A DNA stretch of 64,000 nucleotides from contig JAJCXO010000030.1 in NCBI GenBank assembly GCA_029263395.1, positions 111,699 to 175,698 of the forward strand. Direction: 5' to 3'. The position numbers and the translations under genes were made by a program. Origin of the DNA: Acidobacteriota bacterium. Lineage in GTDB: Bacteria; Acidobacteriota; Thermoanaerobaculia; Multivoradales; J023. The notes under the pieces are model-generated. The model ran no database searches and was not told the DNA's origin. It saw only the letters and a program-made list of their open reading frames with translations. Of this stretch, positions 1-7,396 are shown one piece after another. Positions within the stretch are counted from its first letter, which is position 1. Each line of letters starts with the position of its first letter.

Positions 1-2
1 AC

Positions 3-974
3 TTCCTGCACGTCGTCTTCCCTCACATGCCCTACCAGTACCTGCCCTCGGGCAAGCTGTTTCGCACCGAGGTTTCGAAGTATTTGCGTCCACTCGGCTC
101 ACTCGAGGATCGGCGCTCCAGCGAAGAAACCAGGATCTTTCTCTACAAGCGATACCTGCTGCAAGCCGGCCTAGTGGACAAGATGGTCGGCGATCTTGTC
201 GCCCGGCTGCAAGAGCTCAACCTCTACAACCGCTCCACTGTGATCCTCACAGCCGATCACGGCGGACGCATGGCGGCCATCAACTACCTCGATGACATCT
301 TCTTCGTGCCGTTGCTGATCAAGCGCCCTCACCAGGGCCACGGAGAGGTTGACCGTCAGCCGGTGAGCACCCTCGATCTCTTGCCATCACTCTTCGATCT
401 TCTCGGCGCGGAGCCGATGAATTCGGCCGATCGCCTACAGCGTTCGTTTCTGTCCCCCGGCTACCAGCCACCCCTCCAGCTATACCAGAACAAGCAGCGG
501 GTGCCGTTCGATCTTGGCCTCCACACCAGCAAACTAGATCTCGTCGCCTGGAAGCTCGAGCACTTCGGCAACGGTGAAGATCCCCGCTCTCTTTACCGTG
601 CCGGCGGCCCACGCCCAGACCTCCTCGATCTCCGGCCTGAAGACCTCGATCTCCGTGACGAGCCCCGGCTGAGGGTGACCCTCGATCTCGGCGGCCCGTC
701 GATTCCCTACGATCCAACATCGAGCTTCGCCCCCGCCTTGATCTCCGGTAGCTCGAGCTTAGATGGCTATGACCAGCCGTGTTGCGAGTTTGCTCTCAGC
801 GTCAACGGCACGATCGAAGCCACCATGAGCAGCCGCCCCGACGGACCAAACACGGTTCGCTTCCGCTGCACTATCCCAGAATCGACCCTAAGGGCTGGGC
901 CCAACGACATCCGGGTGTGGGTCGTCGATCCGAACAATCCGCAACGCCTGCTACGCCCCAACACTGAAAAGTGA
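3..974 (+). CDS. Sulfatase / alkaline-phosphatase superfamily protein, C-terminal part (gene starts before the window)
   Basis: The frame is open from base 3 with no stop, and residues upstream of the first ATG (27) read FLHVVFPHMPYQYLPSG. This matches the PHxPxxYLPSG stretch of a bacterial sulfatase-like family, so the gene is truncated by the window edge. The metal-ligand motif TADHGG follows at about residue 82, and the PLLIKRP and STLDLLPSLFDLLG signatures typical of sulfatase folds come next. The last 100 residues are hydrophilic and beta-rich and are not part of the catalytic core. The nucleophile lies outside the window, so true sulfatase activity cannot be judged. It converges on the methyltransferase gene at 1205-2608, with a repeat element filling the gap. 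Confidence 0.85.
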   Translation, partial: FLHVVFPHMPYQYLPSGKLFRTEVSKYLRPLGSLEDRRSSEETRIFLYKRYLLQAGLVDKMVGDLVARLQELNLYNRSTVILTADHGGRMAAINYLDDIFFVPLLIKRPHQGHGEVDRQPVSTLDLLPSLFDLLGAEPMNSADRLQRSFLSPGYQPPLQLYQNKQRVPFDLGLHTSKLDLVAWKLEHFGNGEDPRSLYRAGGPRPDLLDLRPEDLDLRDEPRLRVTLDLGGPSIPYDPTSSFAPALISGSSSLDGYDQPCCEFALSVNGTIEATMSSRPDGPNTVRFRCTIPESTLRAGPNDIRVWVVDPNNPQRLLRPNTEK

Positions 975-988
975 CCCGGGCCCAATCC

Positions 989-1210
989 AACTAGATCCCG
1001 CCCCTTTTTGCAATTTCGGTTCGAGGGAGGGAGGCCTTGTGGAGCGATCAAGCAGCGAGCGTGTTTGAGCCTCGCTCCTGGCGCGGGCTCGTATCAGTTT
1101 GCACCAGCAGGACTTAGGCATCTCGCAACAGATCCGCCGAGTTCCCGGAGCTGCGGCGCAGCCCACAAGGCCGATCGCGCTCTCGATGCGCTCTTGGATG
1201 CAATCTAACT
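989..1210. repeat. Dispersed 222-bp repeat element, copy 1 (covarying stem)
   Basis: This copy fills the gap between two convergent genes. It begins AACTAGATCCCGC and ends GGATGCAATCTAACT, imperfect terminal inverted repeats. It shares long blocks with copy 2 at 12172-12396, such as AGCAGCGAGC, GAGCTGCGGCGCAGCCCAC and GACTTAGGC/GGCTTAGGC. An internal 10-bp perfect stem pairs GGCCTTGTGG (1033-1042) with CCACAAGGCC (1163-1172). The right end supplies the TAG stop codon of the minus-strand methyltransferase. Open frames across it are shared with copy 2 only because the DNA is repeated, and they look non-coding. Confidence 0.8.
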
Positions 1211-2608
1211 CTGCCGCGGTTGCAAGAGATACAGGTGGCGTAAGCCATCTTGCAGCTCTTTTCTCTCGAGCACCTCGAAGCGCTCTTCGATACGGGCAAC
1301 GACAAACGCGGTCTCGTAGTCATGTACGGCGCCGCCTTTGTTGCGCAACAGGCGCTGGACCATCGGGTCGCTCTCGGTGACAAGCTCGAGCACCAAATTG
1401 CCGCCGAGCTCGGCGAGCCAGTCGAGCACTTCGGTGACGGGCAGGTTGGCAGTGATCACCAGATGATGAATCAGCGCCAAACAGAGCACCAAGTCCGGCT
1501 GCCCCCGCTCGCTCAGGGTACGACGCTCACGCTCCCGCCAGCCGAGCGCCGGTGAAGGGTCTGCGAGCTGGATGCAGAGCGGCAGCACGTTGCTCGGGCC
1601 GTCCGCCATGAGACGTCGATAGAGATGCTCGACGGCCAGGTGATCACCGTCGATGGCAACCACATAGTCGGCATGCTCGGCGACCAAGCAGCTGTAGTCT
1701 CCTGTGTTGCACCCCAAGTCCCAGACCAAGCCTGGACGCAGCCGACGAGCGGCCTCCTCCACAAAGTGATGCTTCTGATCCCGATCCTCCGAGTCATAAG
1801 AGCAAGCCTGGGTGTAAGACGCCCATTCCGACTCACTTCGGCGCCAGCGCAGTCGCCGCACGATCTTTTCCAACCGCTCGACGTTGTGGACGATCATCTG
1901 CTTACGGAAGCCAGCTCCCCGAAGCTCTTGACGGAGGCTATTCACGGCTTCGGTTTTGGCGTGCGCCGCTTGCAGCCGGGCCTGCAAATAGACATCAGTC
2001 GCAACCCCTGGCCGCAATCTGTCCCACCAGCTGAACAGGCGATTGATCTCCTCGGCACCGATGCCGTCCAACGAACCGCGTAGCCAGGGATGGAATCCGA
2101 CGTCGAGGTAGGCAGTCAGCAGCAGCGGATAGAGGTATAGCTGGCAGAATTGGAGATAACCCGCCCAGGGATCGCCGTCAATCCAGGTCTCGAAGGAGGC
2201 AATGTCGATGAAAACCGGGTGCGTGCCCTGCCACTGCACGTTGTAGGACGAGGCGTCCTTGAGGATCATGTCGTCATCAAGAGCCAGCCTGAGCAGTTCG
2301 AGCTGCAACAAAGCAGCATCGCGCAGCATGCCGAAAGACCACTCGTAGGGATAAGAAACGAAGGCTATACGTCGATGCTCGAGGGTTGCTACCCAGCCTT
2401 CGGCGGCAAGCTCCTCCGGCATCTCCACGCGGTGGGTTGCAACCACCTTCCCGGCATCACTCAGGCGCTCGAAAAAAGCGGTTGCGGCGAGCGTTTCCCA
2501 AGCGTCGAGCGCCCGAGGGCTTAGAGCCCGCAGCACCCGATCCCCGGAATAGACAACTCGCCCTTCGCGGTCGCGGAAGGACCCCGCGTCAAACCGGAGG
2601 CTGGTCAT
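1205..2608 (-). CDS. SAM-dependent methyltransferase with kinase-like N-terminal region
   Basis: A 467-residue protein. The C-terminal half has a class I methyltransferase core: motif I LVWDLGCNTGDYSCLVAEH, followed by the acidic strand VVAIDGDH and a LALIHHLV strand. The N-terminal half carries DASSYNVQWQGTHPVFIDI, which resembles the catalytic loop and metal site of small-molecule kinase folds. This two-part architecture is seen in NoeA-like methyltransferases. The ATG at 2608 is preferred over the longer frame to 2782. It follows GAGCAGG, and the longer frame would read through the small gene at 2589-2801. The two genes overlap by 20 bp, which suggests translational coupling. The substrate is unknown; proximity to a sulfatase-like enzyme hints at glycan or lipid modification. 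Confidence 0.75.
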   Translation of the reverse strand: MTSLRFDAGSFRDREGRVVYSGDRVLRALSPRALDAWETLAATAFFERLSDAGKVVATHRVEMPEELAAEGWVATLEHRRIAFVSYPYEWSFGMLRDAALLQLELLRLALDDDMILKDASSYNVQWQGTHPVFIDIASFETWIDGDPWAGYLQFCQLYLYPLLLTAYLDVGFHPWLRGSLDGIGAEEINRLFSWWDRLRPGVATDVYLQARLQAAHAKTEAVNSLRQELRGAGFRKQMIVHNVERLEKIVRRLRWRRSESEWASYTQACSYDSEDRDQKHHFVEEAARRLRPGLVWDLGCNTGDYSCLVAEHADYVVAIDGDHLAVEHLYRRLMADGPSNVLPLCIQLADPSPALGWRERERRTLSERGQPDLVLCLALIHHLVITANLPVTEVLDWLAELGGNLVLELVTESDPMVQRLLRNKGGAVHDYETAFVVARIEERFEVLERKELQDGLRHLYLLQPRQS

Positions 2609-2801
2609 CCTGCTCTTTTTTGATCCCCAGAAAGCCCAGTAGCTTGCGCCAGTAGAGCTTGACAGCCAACGCGACCCCCGCGGCGCCGCCGAGGAGCAGC
2701 TGAAGAAACATGCTGCCAGAGGCCGGATCGAGATAAGCGTGAGCAGGCACCGCTGACAACAGCAGGATGATCGCAAGTGCAAAAAGATGAGTTTTGTTCA
2801 T
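2589..2801 (-). CDS. Small membrane protein with AYLDPxSGS motif
   Basis: 70 residues: a hydrophobic signal-like N-terminus ending near AHA, the motif AYLDPASGSMFLQLLLGG, one further membrane segment, and a basic then acidic tail (KKEQDDQ). Small proteins with an AY(I/L)DPGSGS motif recur next to sulfatase-like and methyltransferase genes in several phyla; their function is not established. The gene is upstream of and overlaps the methyltransferase gene, so the two are probably one transcript. Confidence that it is real rests on the recognisable motif and the overlap. Confidence 0.7.
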   Translation of the reverse strand: MNKTHLFALAIILLLSAVPAHAYLDPASGSMFLQLLLGGAAGVALAVKLYWRKLLGFLGIKKEQDDQPPV

Positions 2802-2942
2802 GGCAGCTCGAGATGGACGGTGAATCCTTAGCTTATCACCGGCAGCTCAACGGACGGCGGGTACAAGATCAAACGGCCGACCTTGCCCGGCAACAGCGTG
2901 CGTGGTTCAATAGCGTATCCATTTTAGGTAGAGGAGGCTTCG

Positions 2943-3608
2943 ATGCGGTGGCAGGTTCGTCATTTCATCAATCTGCACAAAGCACTTGTGACGCCTGTCG
3001 TTCTCGGGCTCATGGCCTTCTATGGCGAATGGGGCGAAACGGCTTTCGTTTATCTAGCACTACACGGTAGTTATGCGATCTTGTGGCTGATCAAGGAGGC
3101 GACGTTTCGCGACCGACGGTTCGAGGAGGAGATCGCCTTCCCAATCGGGGTCTGTTTTGTCTTCCTGCCGCTGGTCAGCTATTGGGTGGCACCGTGGCTC
3201 ATCACCTCACGCCACCTAACAGCGCCGCCGTGGCTACTTGGCCTATCAGTAGCGCTGGTAGTCTTTGGTACCTTCCTGCACTACGTTGGTGATGCTCAGA
3301 AGCATTACGTGCTACACCTGCGGCGCGGGCTGATCACCGACGGCCTGTTCAGCCGCACCCGCAATCCCAACTACCTTGGCGAAATGCTGATCTACGCCGG
3401 CTTCGCTAGCCTGGCACAACACTGGCTGGCCTGGGTGGCGCTGCTGCCCTGGTGGGCTTTCTTCGTTAAGAACATGTTGGCTAAAGACGAGTCCATCTCT
3501 CGTTATCCAGACTTCGCCGCCTACCGCCAACGCTCGGGCTTGCTGGTTCCTCGCGTCTTGCCAACCCGTAAGACACTGAGCTCAGAAACATCCCACGATC
3601 CGGGCTGA
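2943..3608 (+). CDS. Isoprenylcysteine methyltransferase-like integral membrane protein
   Basis: 221 residues with about five membrane segments and the C-terminal signature of the ICMT/PEMT-type membrane methyltransferases: GLITDGLFSRTRNPNYLGEM, then a membrane helix and YPDFAAYRQRSG. In this family the RNPNYLGE loop binds SAM and the Y-x-x-Y/R tail closes the active site. Bacterial members methylate varied lipophilic or thiol substrates, so the exact substrate cannot be named. A strong ribosome-binding site (AGAGGAGG, 2931-2938) sits before the ATG. The gene is monocistronic and converges on the SDR at 3702-4412; the 93-bp gap shows no convincing terminator. Confidence 0.8.
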   Translation: MRWQVRHFINLHKALVTPVVLGLMAFYGEWGETAFVYLALHGSYAILWLIKEATFRDRRFEEEIAFPIGVCFVFLPLVSYWVAPWLITSRHLTAPPWLLGLSVALVVFGTFLHYVGDAQKHYVLHLRRGLITDGLFSRTRNPNYLGEMLIYAGFASLAQHWLAWVALLPWWAFFVKNMLAKDESISRYPDFAAYRQRSGLLVPRVLPTRKTLSSETSHDPG

Positions 3609-3701
3609 CGATCTCGAGACGCCGCTGGCCCGGCTTGTCGTAGACGGAATCGCAGATCAACCAGCGATGGGATCGGGACCCTGGCTTATCACCCTGCTCG
3701 G

Positions 3702-4412
3702 CTACACCGAACGGGTCAGCCCACCATCAACCCGCAGGTTCTGACCGGTGATGTACCCCGCCTCGTCCGACAGCAAGAAGGCCGCGGTGTTGGCAATCTC
3801 TTCGACCTGGCCGAAGCGCCCAGCTGGAATCTCAGCGACCAGATGGGCTTCTTCGGGATAACTATCGATAAAACCCGGCAGTATGTTGTTCATCCGGATG
3901 CCGGCCGACGCATAACGGGTCGCAAAAAGCTTGGTGAAGCTGCCGAGAGCGGCACGCAAGGAGGAGGAAAGCGGAAAATCAGCGCTCGGCTCATAGGCTG
4001 AAAAAGTCGAAATGTTGACCAGGGCACCGCCACCTTGCTTCTCCATGATCGGCGTCACTAGACGCGCCAGGCGGACTACATTCAACACCACCAGATCAAA
4101 GGCAGCATGCCAGTCGTCATCCGAGAGGTCGAGAATCGGCCCAGTCGCCGGATGGCCAGTGTTGTTGACTACGGCGTCGATCCGTCCCCATTCTTCGACC
4201 GTGGCATCCACCATTGCGGCGAGGTCCGCTGGCTCGGTGACCGAGCCCCGAAACCCCAGACCGCCAAGCTCGGCGGCCAACTCCGCGGCAGCGTCGGAGG
4301 TCGACATCAACGCAACCCGGTAACCGCGGGAAGCTAGCTCACGGGCACAAGCAGCCCCCATTCCGCGGCCAGCGGCGGTGACGATGGCGACGGGCTCTCG
4401 AGTTGCTGGCAT
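3702..4412 (-). CDS. Short-chain dehydrogenase/reductase-like protein with altered catalytic tetrad
   Basis: 236 residues. The N-terminal Rossmann motif is TAAGRGMGAACA, the NNTG motif matches NNAG, and the C-terminus GYITGQNLRVDGG is typical of FabG-like SDRs. Where the catalytic YxxxK is expected, the sequence reads LSSSLRAAL after SADFP, so Tyr is replaced by Ser and Lys by Arg. Members with this SS.LRA pattern form a recognisable subgroup annotated as oxoacyl-ACP reductases, but conventional hydride transfer is doubtful. The start is backed by AGGAGA upstream of the ATG. It is divergent from the regulator gene at 4561. Confidence 0.8.
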   Translation of the reverse strand: MPATREPVAIVTAAGRGMGAACARELASRGYRVALMSTSDAAAELAAELGGLGFRGSVTEPADLAAMVDATVEEWGRIDAVVNNTGHPATGPILDLSDDDWHAAFDLVVLNVVRLARLVTPIMEKQGGGALVNISTFSAYEPSADFPLSSSLRAALGSFTKLFATRYASAGIRMNNILPGFIDSYPEEAHLVAEIPAGRFGQVEEIANTAAFLLSDEAGYITGQNLRVDGGLTRSV

Positions 4413-4560
4413 CGGTCGTATCTCCTGGTTCGTCTATAGATAGTTTGGTGACCCATCGAGCCTAACACTCACCCTCCCCTCGTTACACATCACCCTTGGT
4501 CGAGCAGCACCTCTGAGACCAGCACTTCCGAGCCCAATTCAATCTCACCGCCTGTGTAGA

Positions 4561-6054
4561 ATGAGGACTGTGGATCTCCAGACCCAACGGGCCACCGACT
4601 TCGCCGAAAAGCGGCGCATTCTCCAGCTCGAGACGCTCTACGATCTGGCTCTGGCGCTGCACGCCAATCGATCGGAAAGTGAACTGATCGAGGAACTCTT
4701 GCAGCGAGTTTGCGCGGTGCTAGATCCTGCCGCTGCCGCGGCCGTCACCCGGGACCCCTACGGCAGTGCTCGCTCATTGGCCATGGTCGGCTGGGCAGGT
4801 ACGACACCAGACGGCGATGCAATGCTTACCGATCCACTGTGGAGCGATCTGTTGGCCGAAGGCAAAGGTATCGCACGCCATGACGGCGAATGGATGCAAC
4901 GCCCCTATCGCGAACTGATTACCACCCCCTTGGTCTATCGCGGCGTCTACCTCGGCTACATCGTACTGATCGACAAAGAGTCGCGAGGAGATCCCGATCC
5001 AACCTATAGCACCGCCGATCGTCGCTTCCTCGATTCGGTGGCGGCCTTGGCCGGTGTTGCTCTCGACAGCGCACGCCAGCTAGAAGAGCTCGCGACACAA
5101 CGCGAACGCCTGCAAGAAGAGAACAAGATTCTCAAGGGACGACTGGTCGAAGAGTTCGCTGGCGAGCGCATCGTCGCGCAGGCTCCTCCCATGCGCCAAG
5201 TGGTCGACATGGTCGAGCGCATCGCGCCGCGCAAAGTCACGGTTCTGCTCAAGGGTGAAAGCGGCACCGGCAAGGAGTTGATAGCCAAGTTGGTCCACAC
5301 CCTATCGGGACGCAGCGGGGCCCTGATCGCCATCAACTGCGCGGCGCTCCCAGAGTCCCTACTCGAAAGTGAGCTCTTCGGGATCGAAGGCGGCGTCGCG
5401 ACCGGCGTCCAGGCGCGGCGCGGCAAATTCGAGTTGGCTGACGGCGGCAGCTTGTTTTTGGATGAGATCGGCGATCTCGAACTCCCCCTGCAGGTCAAAC
5501 TTCTCAGGGCCCTGCAAGAACGTGAGGTGACACATTTGGGGGGACACCAAGCGATTCCAGTCGACGTCCGAGTCATCGCTGCAACCCATCGCAATCTGGA
5601 ATCTCTGGTGGAGGAAGGTCGCTTTCGAGAGGACCTCTACTATCGGCTCAAGGGGGTCGACGTCGAACTGCCACCGTTACGCCAAAGGCGGCAAGATATC
5701 CCCCATATGGTGCGTCTGTTCTCCGAAGAGTTCTGTCAACGGGAGCAGATCCCTACTCCGCAACTCGAGCCCGAAGCGCTAGCCCTGTTGTTGGCCTACG
5801 ACTATCCCGGCAATGTGCGCGAGCTCCAGAACCTGATCGAGGGAGCGGTCTCTTTGGCCAAAGGGGTCATCGACGTTGACCTGATTACGAGCCTGCTTGG
5901 CGGTAGCGACGCGGAATCTGATAATCCTCTTGATCTCGACACGATCGAGCGTCGGCATATCAATCGGGTAATCCGACTGACCGGCGGCAACAAAAGCGCC
6001 GCGGCTCGACTGCTCGGCATTGATCGACGCACGCTTCAGCGCAAAGGACACTAA
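4561..6054 (+). CDS. Sigma-54-type enhancer-binding protein: GAF, AAA+, Fis-type HTH
   Basis: 497 residues. An N-terminal GAF sensor (about 20-175) is followed by a short coiled coil and the AAA+ core: Walker A GESGTGKE, then CAALPESLLESELFG, Walker B GGSLFLDEIGDL, and the sensor stretch DVRVIAATHRNL. A Fis-type HTH closes the protein (GGNKSAAARLLGIDRRTLQRK). It would bind upstream sites and remodel RNA polymerase-sigma-54 in response to a GAF ligand. The GAFTGA loop that contacts sigma-54 reads GVATGV (residues 278-283), which is unusual. Downstream lie three dyad sites, a sigma-54-like promoter and a partner-switching operon, the obvious target. There is no receiver domain, so control is probably by ligand rather than phosphorylation. 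The start has a weak ribosome-binding site. Confidence 0.9.
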   Translation: MRTVDLQTQRATDFAEKRRILQLETLYDLALALHANRSESELIEELLQRVCAVLDPAAAAAVTRDPYGSARSLAMVGWAGTTPDGDAMLTDPLWSDLLAEGKGIARHDGEWMQRPYRELITTPLVYRGVYLGYIVLIDKESRGDPDPTYSTADRRFLDSVAALAGVALDSARQLEELATQRERLQEENKILKGRLVEEFAGERIVAQAPPMRQVVDMVERIAPRKVTVLLKGESGTGKELIAKLVHTLSGRSGALIAINCAALPESLLESELFGIEGGVATGVQARRGKFELADGGSLFLDEIGDLELPLQVKLLRALQEREVTHLGGHQAIPVDVRVIAATHRNLESLVEEGRFREDLYYRLKGVDVELPPLRQRRQDIPHMVRLFSEEFCQREQIPTPQLEPEALALLLAYDYPGNVRELQNLIEGAVSLAKGVIDVDLITSLLGGSDAESDNPLDLDTIERRHINRVIRLTGGNKSAAARLLGIDRRTLQRKGH

Positions 6055-6068
6055 GAGCGTCCGCGACT

Positions 6069-6083
6069 GTGACATTTCGCCGC
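6069..6083. promoter_or_regulatory. Dyad site 1 (half-conserved), probable activator site
   Basis: The sequence GTGACATTTCGCCGC matches the left half (GYGACA), the TTT spacer and four of six right-half bases of site 2. Its centre is 19 bp from that of site 2, close to two helical turns. This is the weakest of three related sites lying 200-230 bp upstream of the putative promoter at 6283. Confidence 0.45.
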
Positions 6084-6087
6084 GCAC

Positions 6088-6102
6088 GCGACATTTTGTC
6101 GC
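6088..6102. promoter_or_regulatory. Dyad site 2 (perfect), probable enhancer for the GAF-AAA-Fis regulator
   Basis: GCGACATTTTGTCGC is a perfect inverted repeat with 6-bp arms and a TTT centre. It starts 33 bp after the stop codon of the enhancer-binding protein and lies about 190 bp upstream of the sigma-54-like promoter, the usual enhancer distance. Fis-type HTH dimers bind such symmetric sites. That this regulator is the one that binds here is inferred from adjacency. Confidence 0.65.
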
Positions 6103-6165
6103 AACCGTCTCGAGGCCCTTGAACTCCGGCATCTGGCGCCTGTTGTCAGATAATCCAGTTCAAGA

Positions 6166-6184
6166 GTGCGACATTTTGTCACAC
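6166..6184. promoter_or_regulatory. Dyad site 3, probable enhancer
   Basis: GTGCGACATTTTGTCACAC is a 19-bp inverted repeat with one mismatch. Its 15-bp core is identical to site 2 at 14 positions. The centre-to-centre distance to site 2 is 80 bp. Together the three sites give the multi-site arrangement expected for cooperative binding by an enhancer-binding protein. Confidence 0.65.
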
Positions 6185-6282
6185 AGCGTCGATCCGACAA
6201 TTCGGCTTTCCCTCCAGCGCAAAATTAATAAACAACTTACTCTCAATACATTAGGAGGTTTCCAACGGATCTTGTCGAAACC

Positions 6283-6298
6283 TGGCAGAGGCCTTGCG
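6283..6298 (+). promoter_or_regulatory. Sigma-54-type promoter (-24/-12)
   Basis: TGGCAGAGGCCTTGCG fits the TGGCA-N6-TTGC pattern, with exactly ten bases between the invariant GG and GC. Transcription would start near 6309, about 20 bp before the ATG of the 60-residue gene at 6331. Its position downstream of three symmetric sites and of an enhancer-binding protein gene makes a chance match unlikely. Confidence 0.65.
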
Positions 6299-6330
6299 AA
6301 ACAAAACCTTGAACCAGCGAGGAGGCACTC

Positions 6331-6513
6331 ATGCTAGAATCAGGTCGAAATCGCGATGTCGCAATTTCTGGGGTCCCAGCCCAGATGCTCTCTGGAGCAT
6401 CAATTCAGGTGCTAAGTTCGGCCGGCACCCTGTTGAGTTTCGCTTGGCTCTTGCTGCAAAACAAGATTCATCCCTTCGTGGTCTACCTACTCCAGGTCTA
6501 CTTGACCTTCTGA
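6331..6513 (+). CDS. Orphan 60-residue protein, first gene of the putative sigma-54 operon
   Basis: A short frame preceded by a strong ribosome-binding site, GAGGAGG, seven bases before the ATG. The protein has a polar N-terminus (MLESGRNRDVAISG) and a hydrophobic C-terminal half (SFAWLLLQNKIHPFVVYLLQ) able to form one membrane or amphipathic helix. I recognise no family. It is the first gene after the -24/-12 promoter and precedes the RsbW-like gene by 43 bp, so it may be the main output of the promoter or a membrane partner of the switch. The strong ribosome-binding site is the chief support; codon evidence from 60 codons is limited. Confidence 0.5.
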   Translation: MLESGRNRDVAISGVPAQMLSGASIQVLSSAGTLLSFAWLLLQNKIHPFVVYLLQVYLTF

Positions 6514-6556
6514 GGATTGCCCGATCAACCCGCCGGCCACCGCCGGGACTAGTGCT

Positions 6557-6976
6557 ATGCAGCAAGTGAGGCTCACGCTGCCCATGATCCCCAACATGGA
6601 GCTCACCGCCAGTAAAACGGCGTGCGCGATGGGGGAGCAGATCGGCCTGAGCCCAGACAAGATCGACGAAGTGCAGATGGCGGTCGTCGAGGCTTGTATC
6701 AACGCCTTCGAGCACAGTGGTGCTTCGGACCGCGAAGTACGGATCCTGCTACAGGTCCTCGGCTCGGAAGATGAGCCAAATGGTCTGGAAATCACCATTC
6801 AAGATGGGGGTGGCGGCTTCACCCCTGATAAGATTCCCCGACGAGGCAGTGAAGAGAATCTCAAGGCTCCGCGTAAGAGAGGACATGGTCTGAGGATCAT
6901 TGATGGATTGATGGATGAAGTGGACATCCGGTCCGATTCCGAAGGAACAACCGTCGTCATGCGGAAAATGCGGTGA
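6557..6976 (+). CDS. RsbW/SpoIIAB-like anti-sigma factor / serine kinase
   Basis: 139 residues forming a complete GHKL-type ATPase domain (HATPase_c_2). The N box is EACINAFEHS, the G1 box IQDGGGGF and the G2 box KRGHGLRIIDGLMDEV. In the family, such proteins sequester a sigma factor or other target and phosphorylate a STAS-domain antagonist when ATP is bound. Here the STAS gene follows after 12 bp and a PP2C phosphatase follows that, so a full partner switch is encoded. No sigma factor gene is in the window; the target is unknown. There is no histidine-kinase dimerisation domain. Confidence 0.9.
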   Translation: MQQVRLTLPMIPNMELTASKTACAMGEQIGLSPDKIDEVQMAVVEACINAFEHSGASDREVRILLQVLGSEDEPNGLEITIQDGGGGFTPDKIPRRGSEENLKAPRKRGHGLRIIDGLMDEVDIRSDSEGTTVVMRKMR

Positions 6977-6988
6977 CGGGAGTATTCG

Positions 6989-7342
6989 ATGACTGAGAGT
7001 CTAAAGCTGACCGTTGACGACCAACGGGACGGCCTGTCGGTGATCTACACCGATGGATACATCAACAACCAAGGCGGCGAGGAGATCGCACGAGTCGCCT
7101 ACGAGTTGATCGAGAAGGGGCAAAAATGCCTCTTGCTAAACCTTGCAGGTACAAAAATCGTCAATTCGATCGGTATCTCGATCCTGATCGAGATCATCGA
7201 GAAGATGTTGGAGATCGATGGGAAACTGGCTTTTTGCAGCCTGACGCCAACGATCGAAAAGACATTCCACATTATGGGTCTCGCCCAGTATGCCGGGATC
7301 TACCCCGACGAGGACAACGCCGTCAGCATAATGACTTCGTGA
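6989..7342 (+). CDS. STAS-domain anti-sigma factor antagonist (RsbV/SpoIIAA-like)
   Basis: 117 residues, a single STAS domain. The conserved loop is TKIVNSIGISILIE. Ser60 in NSIG aligns with the serine phosphorylated by RsbW-type kinases, although the usual preceding Asp is Asn here. When dephosphorylated, such proteins bind the anti-sigma factor and release its target. It lies between the kinase gene (12 bp upstream) and the PP2C-type phosphatase gene (54 bp downstream), in the normal order for a partner-switch operon. Confidence 0.9.
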   Translation: MTESLKLTVDDQRDGLSVIYTDGYINNQGGEEIARVAYELIEKGQKCLLLNLAGTKIVNSIGISILIEIIEKMLEIDGKLAFCSLTPTIEKTFHIMGLAQYAGIYPDEDNAVSIMTS

Positions 7343-7396
7343 GGCTTGTATCCTCACGGTGGCGCTTGATCCTCGCCTTGACGAACTAAAAAAGCC

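Noticed and set aside
951..1208. Similar small proteins encoded in both strands of the repeats at 1 kb and 12.3 kb
   Set aside because: Similarity extends through both strands and outside the frames, and changes follow stem pairing rather than codon positions, so the repeat DNA explains it.
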